Assembly: GCF_029227915.1 (NCBI RefSeq)
Contig: NC_079881.1
Coordinates: 32,279,501-32,343,500, forward strand
Origin: Hydractinia symbiolongicarpus
Taxonomy: Eukaryota; Cnidaria; Hydrozoa; Anthoathecata; Hydractiniidae
Length of the DNA stretch: 64,000 nucleotides
Reading direction: 5' to 3'
Part shown: piece by piece, positions 26,694 through 36,879 of the stretch
Layout: each line of letters opens with the position of its first letter
Numbering within the stretch: position 1 is the first letter of the stretch
Notes under the pieces: model-generated
The model's input: the letters and a program-made list of their open reading frames with translations, nothing else
What the model was told of the DNA's origin: nothing
Databases searched by the model: none
Translations under genes and position numbers: made by a program

Positions 26694-27158
26694 TATGAAT
26701 TAATCCGCTTTAATTGTATGTCACGGGTATATTTTTTATATGAAAACGGTTGTTTGTGTTTGATCATTTTGTAGGATGTGTTGGTGGTGTTCTAAAGTGT
26801 ATTTAGTGAGTATATTGTCGTACATGGTTATTTTTTAGCGACAAATAGTACTGCTTTAATTATATAGGCGTGATTATAGTGGCATTTTCTGTTACAAAAC
26901 AATACGCATATAACAGAACCAGTTTCACCAATTGCCAATTGAGATTAAACTTGTTGCTGAAGTGAAGGTAACCACCATAGACCTTTACGCTAATGAGTTA
27001 TGCGAGGTGGGAAAAATTTGACTAAACCGAAAATAAACAAATAACCAGTAAATAAAACAGAAAGCAATTTATTTTAAGACAATTGTATACATAAGCGCAA
27101 AACATTATTCTGTTGAGAAGCGTCGTTTCACACAAGCTTTTTATTCGCCATACCTTAA

Positions 27159-27773
27159 CCCTATTCGGTCCGGGGGAGGGGGGGGCGGATTCCGCCCCCC
27201 CTGACGGTTTTTTTTTAATAACTCCTGATTGCTTTCTTATATGGCTATGATACTTACTGAGTTTCAACATTTACTGTTAGGATTATCCTCAGAACTTGAA
27301 ACTTGCAATACAACTTTGTTTCGTCAAGAAGAATCATTTTGAATAATTTTGACACGTGACTAATATGATTTCCCGATTTTGTGGGATTTTACCCAAAATC
27401 GGGAAAAAACGGATTTTCGAGCAATTTTTGGCAATTTTTTATTCAATCCATTTAAAAACCGGAAGATATGTTAAAAACATTTTATTTAGCTTTCAGAAAC
27501 TTCAAACAGAATGTAAAAATTCGCTCTAGAACAAAAGTAATTATATTTTAAGCAGATAGTGGCATTTTTAACAATTTTCAAGCTTCTGATGACGTCACAG
27601 AAAATGTGCTGCCGCAAGAAAAAATTTATTGCCGCCATTTTGTTCCTTTTATGACTTACTATAAGTGTGCCAAGTTTGGTTCAATTTGAACAATCCTATG
27701 AAAAGTTATTGAGGGGGGGCGGAATCCGCCCCCCCCGGTCATAGTATGTTCGAAAAACCCGGACCGAATAGGG
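27159..27773. mobile_element. piggyBac-type MITE with TTAA target duplication
   Basis: 615 bp with perfect inverted ends: CCCTATTCGGTCCGG on the left and CCGGACCGAATAGGG on the right, each flanked by TTAA. The TTAA target and the CCCT start are typical of piggyBac elements. Just inside each end lies a strong G/C hairpin (GGGGGGCGGA-T-TCCGCCCCCC and its inverted partner near 27,713-27,735). Empty sites with a single TTAA are visible in U1 (17,791), U3 (38,627) and U4 (57,221). There is no ORF. Confidence 0.9.
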
Positions 27774-28344
27774 TTAAGTTAATTTCATTGAAGAAAATCT
27801 GTTTCACGCCTTAGAAATTCTTGTGCAATAGCATGATTTTTTTTCGTCACAATATTGTTCATACACGCTTAGATTACCAATATTTAGCAAGGGAAAATCG
27901 ACGCCTAAAAACCTTTCCGCAATCAGTTCTTTTTGTTACAAAAAAATTACATTTTAACACGTTTTATTTAATGTAAACTTTTGAGAAAATGACTTCTGTG
28001 CAAATAACTGAGATGTCACTTATTTATGAAGCTATGGCTTGCATAAATCACTCACCGCAATAGCGAATGATCAAATTCTAATAGCTGATAAGTAGCAAGG
28101 AATTAAACGCACTGCAGGCTTGGTTGAAAATTCTGACGTCATCGGAGGTTTAGGCACATAACATTTCCAACAAAATTAATAACAATGAATATTATTACCT
28201 TCCATAGAATCACAGATTTATTTGAAATTCCAATACCTACGGTTAATATGTTCGTTTAATTTTGAAATCAAACTTAGGTAACCAGGCAGGACCAACTCTA
28301 TGTTCTGTGTTATAGTAACAAGAATAAAAATGATAATTGTTAAA

Positions 28345-28500
28345 TAATAATCCCCTTGCGTGAGCAAATCACGAGTCACTTTCTTATGACTTATCATGAG
28401 GTCCATGTCTGCCATTTTTTTATGATGTGACCGAGGTTGCTTACTTTTATAGAAAATCTTTCGGGTTCGAATATGAATGCAATTCGTTGTTGTCGAACGA
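28345..28500 (+). repeat. Helitron 5'-end-like fragment plus tRNA-like block in U2
   Basis: Counterpart of 18,530-18,690. It keeps CCCTTGCGTGAGC, which is in the Helitron 5' end, followed by AAATCACGAGTCACTTTCTT. The tRNA-like boxes TGACCGAGGTTGC and GGGTTCGAATATG come about 40 bp apart. U3 and U4 lack the whole region. Confidence 0.4.
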
Positions 28501-31500
28501 AGTTAGTGTTGTTAGTTAGAAATACCTTTTTTTAAAAAAGAAAAACGTACGATGATATAACATCACAAAGAAAACTTATTAAAAATGTATCAAACAATTG
28601 TATACGCTTCCAATTCGTGAACCGAAAGTTAGTAATATAGTTAAAATCGCTAGCAAGCCACCTACTGAACGAACGAAAAACAGGTGTTGTTTGGATTATC
28701 TGGTAGAGAAATGAATTTAGGTAAATACCAGTTTTTTAACCGTCTTAACATTCGGACGTAAATTTTCCGTTAAACATTAAATTGCTTGTGGTGTCTTGAA
28801 CCGAAAAATATTTCATTTTAGCGCTTTTTTAGCAAGTTATAGCAACTTATAGCAGCCTTCATTTTATTAAGATATTGTATAAGAACATGGAGGCCGAAAC
28901 GAAAACACACTATTCTCATAAAAACAGCGAGTACATCATAAAAAAGAATTTATATAAACTGTAAAAGGTAATTTTCTGTTGTTTCTATTAATTTTCCATT
29001 AGCTACAGGAAGTTATAGCAGCCTTTATTTTATTAAAACATTATATAAGAACATGGTTCGTCCTATACTAAAGCATTATATATCTTTAGGCCATAGCCAT
29101 GCTAAGAATATGTTAAGAACAATTAACATAGCATTTTTCCAGAAGTTAAGAACATCAAGGCTGAAATCAAAAAACACTATTCCTATAAATACACTATTTT
29201 AGAGAAGAATTTTATAAACTGCAAAAGGACATTTTTCCACAGTTACTGTTTTTAACGCGACGAAATGGTTGATGTCGTTATAATCAACCTAAACGCTGCA
29301 TTATATCATGCTCGGCACGCTTGCGCTGCTTTTTTATACATAATATCAAAATGATTGATTTTTGTGATTATGAAATTAGTCTCTTAGACAAGCTGTCCTT
29401 TTATTATTTTGAATTGAAATATTGTGGTAGATATCTATTATACGGCAATGATTTAGGCATTTTGTTGCACATGTTTTTAATTAACCTTTAAATCGATGTG
29501 TGATATTTGCTTAATATAACACGGCCTAATGAAATATTTAAAATGAAATTTAGATAAAGCTGCAAAATATCTAAGAAACCACTCAGAACCATCACTAGCA
29601 CTTGTAGTAGGCCCACATTACATATACGATTTCTCTGTCATGGTAAATGTTTAGATTGAAACGGTTGAATTCCTTCCGTTAATTTTTATTATACACAGTC
29701 GGTGGCGTGTTAGAAATGAGAGGAACGGTACATGGTTATGCTTGCTATGATAAGTATATCGATGAAAGTGTTAGATATCGTTGAAAGGACGTGCATTTGG
29801 TGGCGTGTTGCATCAGTTATTGACTGTGAGGGTCAGTATGGAGAAAATTCAATGGCAAATTGGCTCTGCATGTAAGTGCATAAATAGTCTGGACAGTTCA
29901 ATCCTTTTCCTAGATGATATTTCTAACATGTTCTAACATGTTTTTAGTCAGAGACTAGGCCAATTAAACTAATAAATTACAGTAATACAATTACAATTAA
30001 CTTGCAAGTCCGCTTTACATGACGTCGAAGAACAAACTGCTCCTGCTGTTTTTAAACATGGAACTGGCTCAGAAAACAATACTCTTTTTATCTATGTAGC
30101 AGTTGATGCATACAATGAAGTAATAAACAACTTTGTACGCAGTTTATATAGATTGTGGAGTAAAAAATACAAACGTACTTATGCGTATAACTGCAAAAAC
30201 GTTCTGGTAATAAAAATCAACCCGTGACTTAAAGTTCTGAGGGCGTGTCGAATTCAAACTAGCGCTTCGCTGGGCGCATTCGGAAGGCCAACAAGCTGTT
30301 TATATACAAAGAAAAACGTAGAAACAGGCAACTAACAAACAAACAAACAAACTGCTGCTGTTTGTTTCGATTAAGGGCATTTAGTGAGCATATCGTCATT
30401 ACATTTTATTTTTCGACAAAATTAGTACTGCTATGATTTTATAGGTGCGATTGTAATCGGTTACAAGAGCCTTAGTTGCCAATATAGCTTACAGATGTGC
30501 AGAAATGAATGTTAAATAAATATACGCAGTTAGCAGAAGCAGCAAAATGAGGTTAAACATGTTGGTGAACTTTAGGAAACCACTATATGCCTACATTTAA
30601 ATCAGTCATGTTAGTTTCAAATAGACTGAAAATCAAAAATAAACCAATGACCTGAAATTAAATGGGAAGCAATTCATTTTCACCAATTGTAATTACTGTG
30701 CTAATTCTTTTTCATGTGCGCAAGTGGGCAAACATTTGTACGCACATGAAATATTGAAGTTTACAAACGCATGCGAACCGTCTCGATCCTCTTAGAACTA
30801 AAACATGTTATTTATAAATTAAGTAGCTACACATGTCCAAAAGTTCTTATAACAAACATGTGTAAACACACATGTTTGTTATAAGAACTTTTTTTAGATT
30901 AAAATGGTTTAATTCCTTCCTTTAGTTTGTACTATGCACAGTCGGTGGAACGGTACATGGTTATGTTTGCCATGGTAAATATATAGACTGAAATGGTTGG
31001 ATATCGTTGGAAGGACGTGCATTGGGTGAGTATTGATAAATTGGGTGAGTATTGATAAATTTAATTGCGAATTGGCGCTGTACGTAAGTGCATAAATAGT
31101 CTGGAAAGTTTAATCCTTTTGATGGATAATATTTCAAGTTTAACATGTGTTTAGTGAGAGACTAGACTAAAAAAGAAAAAAAGTTGCTGCATGCAATACA
31201 AACTATGACTTAAGGTTTTAACGGCAGGATTTTTGATACTTATTGAATTAAGAAAAAATATCGAGTTTTAATGTTGAGATCAACCTAGAACTTTGTTAGT
31301 CGTACTTGCACCGTCAACAAGCTGTTTATATACAGGACAAAATAAACAAATAAACATGCAAACAAACAAACAAATTGCTGCTGCTGTTCGTTAGGATATT
31401 GAACATGACTTGTGATGTTTTTATAGCTTTAATTGTACGAACGGTATGATATTGTTGAGATGAAATCGGTCGTATGTTTTTGATCAGTTTGTATAGTGTG

Positions 31501-32442
31501 TTGGTTGTGTTCTGTATAAGTGTATTTAGTGGCAAGATAAGTTTATTGTCATGTCATATAAACATGTTGCTGAGCTGTACGCAACAACCATAGGCCTCCA
31601 TTCCTATCAGTCATGCTAGTTGTAAATAGACTGACTAAAACCAAAAATAAGAAGAGCAGAGAAGGAAAACGTTAAAGATTCTAATTGATTCTAACCTTAC
31701 ACATAAGCGCAAAAACATTATTTTGTTAAAAGGGCAATATCAGACAAGCTTTTTATCGCCGTGTCTCTCCGCGGTCTAAATTGCCTATAAACGTCTTTCT
31801 GGTATTACACTTATTGCGCGCGTAATAAATTCTAGTGTAATAGTATCATGAACGTATTTTGCGCGTTTTAATATTCAAGTGAGCCGCTTGGCGTGTAATT
31901 CTTGTACTAAATCTTTTGTTTGTGCGCCAGCGCGCAAAGATTTCTACGCACATAAAATATTGAAGTTTAAATTTCAATATACAAATCCATACAGACCTTG
32001 AAGAAAGTGAATTTTGTGCAAAGAACTGAGATGATCGTTAGGACGGTTTAAATGATCTGGATACTCATCGAAATAAAACATGTTATTTATAAATTAAGTA
32101 GCTACACATTTCTGAAACTTTACGAATCTTTGTTATAAGAACATTTTTTTATCAGAATATCAGATATTTCGGGTTAAAATTTTAGAACAAAACTGATAAC
32201 AAAATATATTATCACCTTGCATAGAATTTGATCTTGCCATTGTGACGGAGAAACGCAGTATCTGTTAACTTTAAATTGAATCGTTTTCTTCAAAAATTGT
32301 AACGACTGTGCAAAATTGTTTGTATGTTTAAATATTCACACACCAAATAGAGAAAATAAATTAAAATAAAGTAAAATACATCGATTAATAGGAAAAAACT
32401 CCAATACCTACATTTGATTTATTTAAACTTGAAATCAAATAT

Positions 32443-32580
32443 TCAGGTAGGCTGGCGCAGTTGGTACGTGTTCCTTGTTATAGAAGTTTCATGCAAAATA
32501 TAATCTTCATCTTCTTCACCTTGATTGAGGTTTAAGTTCGTCAGAGGTTCAAATGTTTTCCGCAGTTTCCGTATAGGACG
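32443..32580 (-). CDS. Receptor-tail-like terminal exon, copy B (3' part of a truncated gene)
   Basis: Minus strand: RPIRKLRKTFEPLTNL, then GEEDEDYILHETS, ITRNTYQLRQPT and TGA. Compared with copy A, several changes alter the residue (YY to DY, HL to NT, A to P) and the YxxL motif is lost. The codon before RPI is CAA here, where the other three copies have TAA. The open frame therefore continues upstream to 32,697 through FVNCDTLSILFYFFLFSH. That upstream part is homologous to the region of the signal-peptide exon at 51,164-51,254, but with its ATG changed. Copy B thus looks like a recombination product, not an intact gene. Confidence 0.5.
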   Translation of the reverse strand, partial: RPIRKLRKTFEPLTNLNLNQGEEDEDYILHETSITRNTYQLRQPT

Positions 32581-33005
32581 ATATTGACCCAGATGTGAAA
32601 ACAGAAAAAAGTAGAACAATATTGATAAGGTGTCACAGTTAACAAAGACATTGTAAACAACATATTTTTTAAATCCCCAGAAAAATTTTCCTGGCAATAA
32701 ACAACTTTTAATTATTTTTCAATTTATTGCAACAGTGTCAGTAAAAGCAACTTCATTAATATGTTATTATAAAAAAATATTACAATAAGTTGTCATAACA
32801 AACAACTTTCATCATAATTACATTTCTTTAGCACTAAATATAACTGCTAAATAAATGATCAAATTCGGCAGGAGATTTCATTCACGCGGCATGTTTTTCC
32901 ACCAACAGCATTTAACCAGTATTGTCAGATTGCAAAAGTGCAGTTGTTTTCGTACTTCTGCAATGTCCATCAGAACCTACAATGATTAAGCTGTGTGTTA
33001 AACCT

Positions 33006-33932
33006 TTAATACTGCCAGGAAATAATTTGTCTTTTTGATGAAAATGTTGCTGGAACTTCATCTAATTTTATTACGGATTGTCCACTTAGTGGTAAAGACT
33101 GGCAGGTAAAATAAATTTCAACACAATTAAGTATGGCAACGTTTTGAGGTTGTATTCAATGCAAAAATGAGAAAATTATTTAGACATAATTTGTCTTAGT
33201 TAAGCCATAAAATAAGACGCAGTGTTTGAAGAAAAATTAGTTTTAACACAATAAGAAAACATGCAGTATTCTTTAGCGTAACAGATTATTAAAATGACAG
33301 AAGCTTACCTCTTTGCGAGACAATGAATAAAACATGAGACATTTTTGACATAGCTGTGCCGTACTGATTACCGCATTAAATGTGGCCCAAGACGTCTATC
33401 CATATTCAGATACCACAATTAATTGGTAATTGATACTGTTATAAGTAGGAGTACTGCCAGTACGTTAATGCTCTCATGCAAACTAGAAAAACATGAAAGC
33501 ATAGCCACAGCTTTACTACAGAACCCAATAAATTGTCAATTAAACTTCATGTGGAATCGTGCAGTATGGCTTAGATTTAATCTGTACAATTCGAATGTGA
33601 ATGTTTAACCACAACAATAGCAACTCATAGAATGTTATTTCATGAGATAAAATTAAAGCAAAAGCTTTTTACGTAATGTACAACGCATGATGAAGTGGAA
33701 TAACATCATTTATGGTGAGATTTGTGTCCACAATCGAGGATGGTAATAACGGAAAAGCTCCAGAAAGAAATTCATCAAATATAACATTTGAATTATTGTA
33801 TACGTTTAACAAAAATTATTGGTTATTGCGGATAGTGCCAATACATATAACTGGTGTCTTGCAACAGGCAAGGGATGCTAACTCAAGGTAACACACCAGA
33901 TCCCAAGCATGGTAAATTTCACCAATCCGCAT
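33006..33932 (-). pseudogene. Small TM-and-tail membrane protein gene fragment, copy 1
   Basis: Four minus-strand exons: about 33932-33673, 33482-33437, 33395-33309 and 33098-33006. Introns have GT/AG ends (GTAAAA, GTATCA, GTAAGC; acceptors TTTCTAG, GATAG, TGCCAG), and the phases 2, 0, 0 fit. The first exon has GEIYHAWDLVCYLELASLAC, then SGAFPLLPSSIVDTNLTIND with an NLT glycosylation site. Exons 2-3 make a hydrophobic helix, INVLAVLLLIT plus TSWATFNAVISTA, followed by QLCQKCLMFYSLSRKE. The last exon gives a polar tail ending RQIISWQY-TAA. An in-frame TAA at 33826-33828, shared with the second copy, suggests an old break, or that the first exon starts after it. The first exon also has an open plus-strand frame (FELLYTFNKNYWLLRIVPIH), so strand is not proven there. 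The family is unknown. Confidence 0.5.
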
Positions 33933-34149
33933 GTTTTACCATTCACAACTGTTTGTTTCAGTACGCCTAAAATCCATTACTTCTCCATTACTTTTTATCA
34001 CTGAAAGAATGCAGAAGTTCTTTGGCGGCTTGTTATTCTTTGAAAGAAACTTCCACCTTTTGTCAAAGACTAGTACAATCTGCATTGCGATGTAGTAACT
34101 TCTATTTTCTTTTTACGCAACATAGCTTCTTCAGTTGCAACTGGTAAGT

Positions 34150-34444
34150 TGGTAAAATACTGCAGCAAAAACCGTGACAGCGCTTGATTGGAACACTGAG
34201 CAAGATATCAATGATGTCTTCGTGCTTGCCCCTACTCAGAAAGTCACTTTTCTCTTTAGACTTGTATATTCTGACCCGTCAGCAGTTTATACAACGGTTT
34301 TTCATCCTGATGGCGAAGGTTTGGCACAAGCTTACCAACTATCACTGAACCGTCAACCGTCTGTAAGGTGTATGACGAATTGTACAATGTCATATATGTT
34401 AACATGTCCCAAAACGCAGAAGTGATTAGTTGACAATCTTTCAT
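34150..34444 (+). CDS. Conserved coding-like block, copy 1 (strand uncertain)
   Basis: Plus-strand frame after the TACTGCAG acceptor: TVTALDWNTEQDINDVFVLA, VTFLFRLVYSDPSAVYTTVF, AQAYQLSLNRQPSVRC and NCTMSYML. It has the strand-like alternation and paired cysteines of an extracellular beta domain. A 4-bp loss relative to copy 2 (52,876) shifts the frame at its end. Compared with copy 2, most differences change the residue. The minus strand is also partly open (TLYNSSYTLQTVDGSVIVGK), so I cannot exclude that the true exon is on the minus strand with its neighbours. No family assigned. Confidence 0.35.
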
Positions 34445-34972
34445 GTGAATGATATATCGTGTAGCAACAATTCAAATTGGGCAATTTCAACACGATCTAT
34501 TGGAAACACAAAAATGGGAACACAATTATGCAAATATACTGTGAAGATGAGTAGATGCATTGCTGCATCGCAAACTTGCGTATCATAGATTTTCGAACTG
34601 ATTGTGTACATATTGTGTACAAGAAAGAACAAAATGTAAAAAGAAATAAAGTGATACCTTATATTAAATTTTTTAAGTCCATAAGTCAACCGCAAACTTG
34701 TACTATATGTTCATGGCAGCACATCAGGTGCAGGATATTTCTTCTGGTCCTTTTTTGTTTTTGTTTTGTTTTGTTTCTAAAAATTTTACAATAAAATGTT
34801 AACACATAAATATCATAACAAAGAAAAAAGGGTTCAGTTTGAGAAATACATACCACATTGTGTATTTAGAAGTAAAGATTGGGACTTTTAAGAAATTAGT
34901 AAGTATCAGACGTAAATATTAAAAAATCAAATGTTTGAAAAACAGAGTAATTTAAGTTATTTAGAATTATAC

Positions 34973-35065
34973 CTTTGTATAGAGAACAATATCCGATGCC
35001 ATGAGCTTTCTGCAAATACGCCTTTTGGTAAACACAGCTTTGACAACATAAACGGCAAATTGTCG
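34973..35065 (-). CDS. Candidate exon, copy 1 (VVKAVFTKR)
   Basis: 31 minus-strand codons, RQFAVYVVKAVFTKRRIC then RKLMASDIVLYTK, followed by a GTATAA donor. The same block at 53,627-53,719 reads RQFALDVVKAVFTKRHIS with a GTAAAA donor. No stops in either, no indels, and differences mostly non-synonymous. In this copy the codon just upstream is TAA, so the exon must start close to the R or the copy is broken. It could be the last strand of a beta-sandwich domain; family unknown. Confidence 0.3.
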
Positions 35066-35579
35066 AAATTAGGTACACATGGCAATGAAAAGTTCATTTC
35101 AAAGGTAACTATTTCAAGAAGTAAACTAACTATTTAATAACTGAACAACTTAAAAAACTGCCTTTCTGGAAAAAGTTTACTCTTTCAAGATACAAATTGT
35201 ATAGAGGTTTAATCAACTGTTGAAAATGTTGATATGTGGCAAGTTTTTTTTAAGGGAACAATATTTATATATTGGCATATTTTTTAATAAAGAAATTGAA
35301 TAAATACATGTAAAGGCTTTTTTGCTGATATTATTAACTGTACTTGTATTGTATGTTGTGGAAACAAAAGCACGTTTTGATAATAAGTTGACTTGATGAA
35401 AAATGTGGCACTTTTTTCAATATTTAAAACTCATAATAAAAACTCGTAACGAAAAGTTTATTATATACAAAAAAATCTTTTTGTTGTAAATTGATTATAT
35501 ATATATAAAAAAAATTTATTATAAATTATTCTAAGAACGTAGAAAAATTATAATTAATTATATACAAAAATATTTTTGT

Positions 35580-36195
35580 GATGGGAGATGGAGTTCACCA
35601 AATAGAAACAACAGTATTTTTCAAAAGTAAAATTGATGGGGAGGTGAAATTCACCTATTGAAAATTAAACAACAACAAAAACAAAGGGGAGCTGGAATTC
35701 ACCCATCGAAAATTAAACAACAACAAAAACAAAGGGGAGCTGGAATTCACCCATCGAAAATTAAACAACAACAAAAACAAAGGGGAGCTGGAATTCACCC
35801 GGAACAACTAATTATAAAAGTAACAACAAAATTGGGCAAATGGAATTAACTTATGACAACAAATTTTAAACAGAAACAACACAACAACAAAATTAGGAGA
35901 TGGAATTCACCTATAGCAACAAATTTTATATGGCAGCAAGAAAATCAGGGAGATGGAATTCACCTATAGCAACAAATTTTAAGTGGCAACAAAATTGGAC
36001 CGATGGAATTAACCCATAACAACAAATTTTAAACAGAAAGAACAAAATTAGGGAGGTGGAATTCACCTATCGTAACAAATTTTAAAAATCAGCAACAAAA
36101 TTCGGGTGTTGGAAGAATTTACCCATAGCAACAAATTTTAAGTGGCAACAACACTTTTGTTAAAACAGAATGGAGGAGATGGAATTCACTCTACA
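35580..36195. repeat. Minisatellite array with GGAATTCACC core, copy 1
   Basis: Units contain GGAGATGGAATTCACC followed by tagcaacaaatttta and CAACAAAATTAGG. The first three units (35,658-35,801) are perfect 48-bp repeats; later ones drift in length to about 45-65 bp. The ORF KIKQQQKQRGAGIHPS repeated three times is a by-product. Paired with 54,230-54,790, which has one 48-bp unit fewer. Confidence 0.88.
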
Positions 36196-36830
36196 TTCGC
36201 GGAATTTTCTCAAAAAAAAATGTTATTCCTAACAACAGCAAAATAATCTTAACATTTTTAACAACAGAATATTTAATGAAATAGGAAAATCGAAAACAAA
36301 GGAAAACTTTTAAAATTACAATGATGAAACTGATAAAGTATATTAATGAAATATAAAATTATAAAATACTGATAAAAGTTAAAATTTTAAATAATAAGCA
36401 TAAAAGTTAAAATAATTAATAAAATTTAGCTAAAATTATAAAATAATGATTAAAATGAAGTAAAAGAATTCATATAAAAGGTAAATAATAATGATAAAAG
36501 TTCAGAATATAATAAAAGAATATAACGATAAAAGTATACAACAAAACAATAAAACATAAAATAATGATAAAGGTAATAAAAATGAAGTAAAGAATACATA
36601 AAAAAGTTAAAATTAAAAGAAATAGTGATAAAAGTACAGAATAAAATAATAAAAAATAAGATAATATAAAAGTATAATAAAAGTATATAATAAAACAATA
36701 AAATAAAAATTATAAAATAATGATAAAAATGAAGTAAATAATACATATATAAAGTTAAAAGTAAAATAATTATGTAGAAAACGTAAATTTTAAAATAATA
36801 ATGATAACAGTAGCACTAATTTGGAAATGA
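36195..36830. repeat. AT-rich cryptic repeat (ATAAAAGTA / AAAATAATGATAAAA)
   Basis: Almost G-only-in-AAG sequence made of shuffled aataaaagtata, aaaataatgataaaa and gaagtaaaagaatacata words. The same tract follows the minisatellite at 54,800-55,440. The hydrophobic minus-strand ORF 36450-36746 (FYYILLLYFYIIL) is an artefact of it. Confidence 0.75.
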
Positions 36831-36879
36831 AATACCTGTTTTGAATATGATACAAATACATCTTACTCTGGGAATCTTC

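Larger units (their letters stand above)
23206..32590. repeat. Duplicated unit U2, interrupted by a Helitron and a MITE
   Basis: Starts abruptly within unit sequence at gttatttttactttaaag (matching 16,350 in U1) and ends inside the tail exon near 32,590, where it joins sequence that elsewhere lies beside a signal-peptide exon (51,180-51,260). Without the Helitron (24,126-26,693) and the MITE (27,159-27,773) its order follows U1. Boundaries are approximate. Confidence 0.75.

Noticed and set aside
33826-33828. Idea that TAA encodes Gln (TAA in several otherwise good frames; CAA in copy B of the tail exon)
   Set aside because: The loci show frameshifts and other lesions as well; the tail exons end in TGA, the TM gene ends in TAA, and Helitron/KDZ content indicates an animal genome. 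Decay with C-to-T change is simpler. Ribosome or proteome data would settle it.
35658-35801. CRISPR-like regular repeats
   Set aside because: Units are contiguous with no unique spacers, and the context is eukaryotic.
36450-36746. 98-codon hydrophobic ORF as a membrane protein
   Set aside because: Falls in an AT-rich cryptic repeat; the frame is broken in the paralogue at 54,930-55,400.
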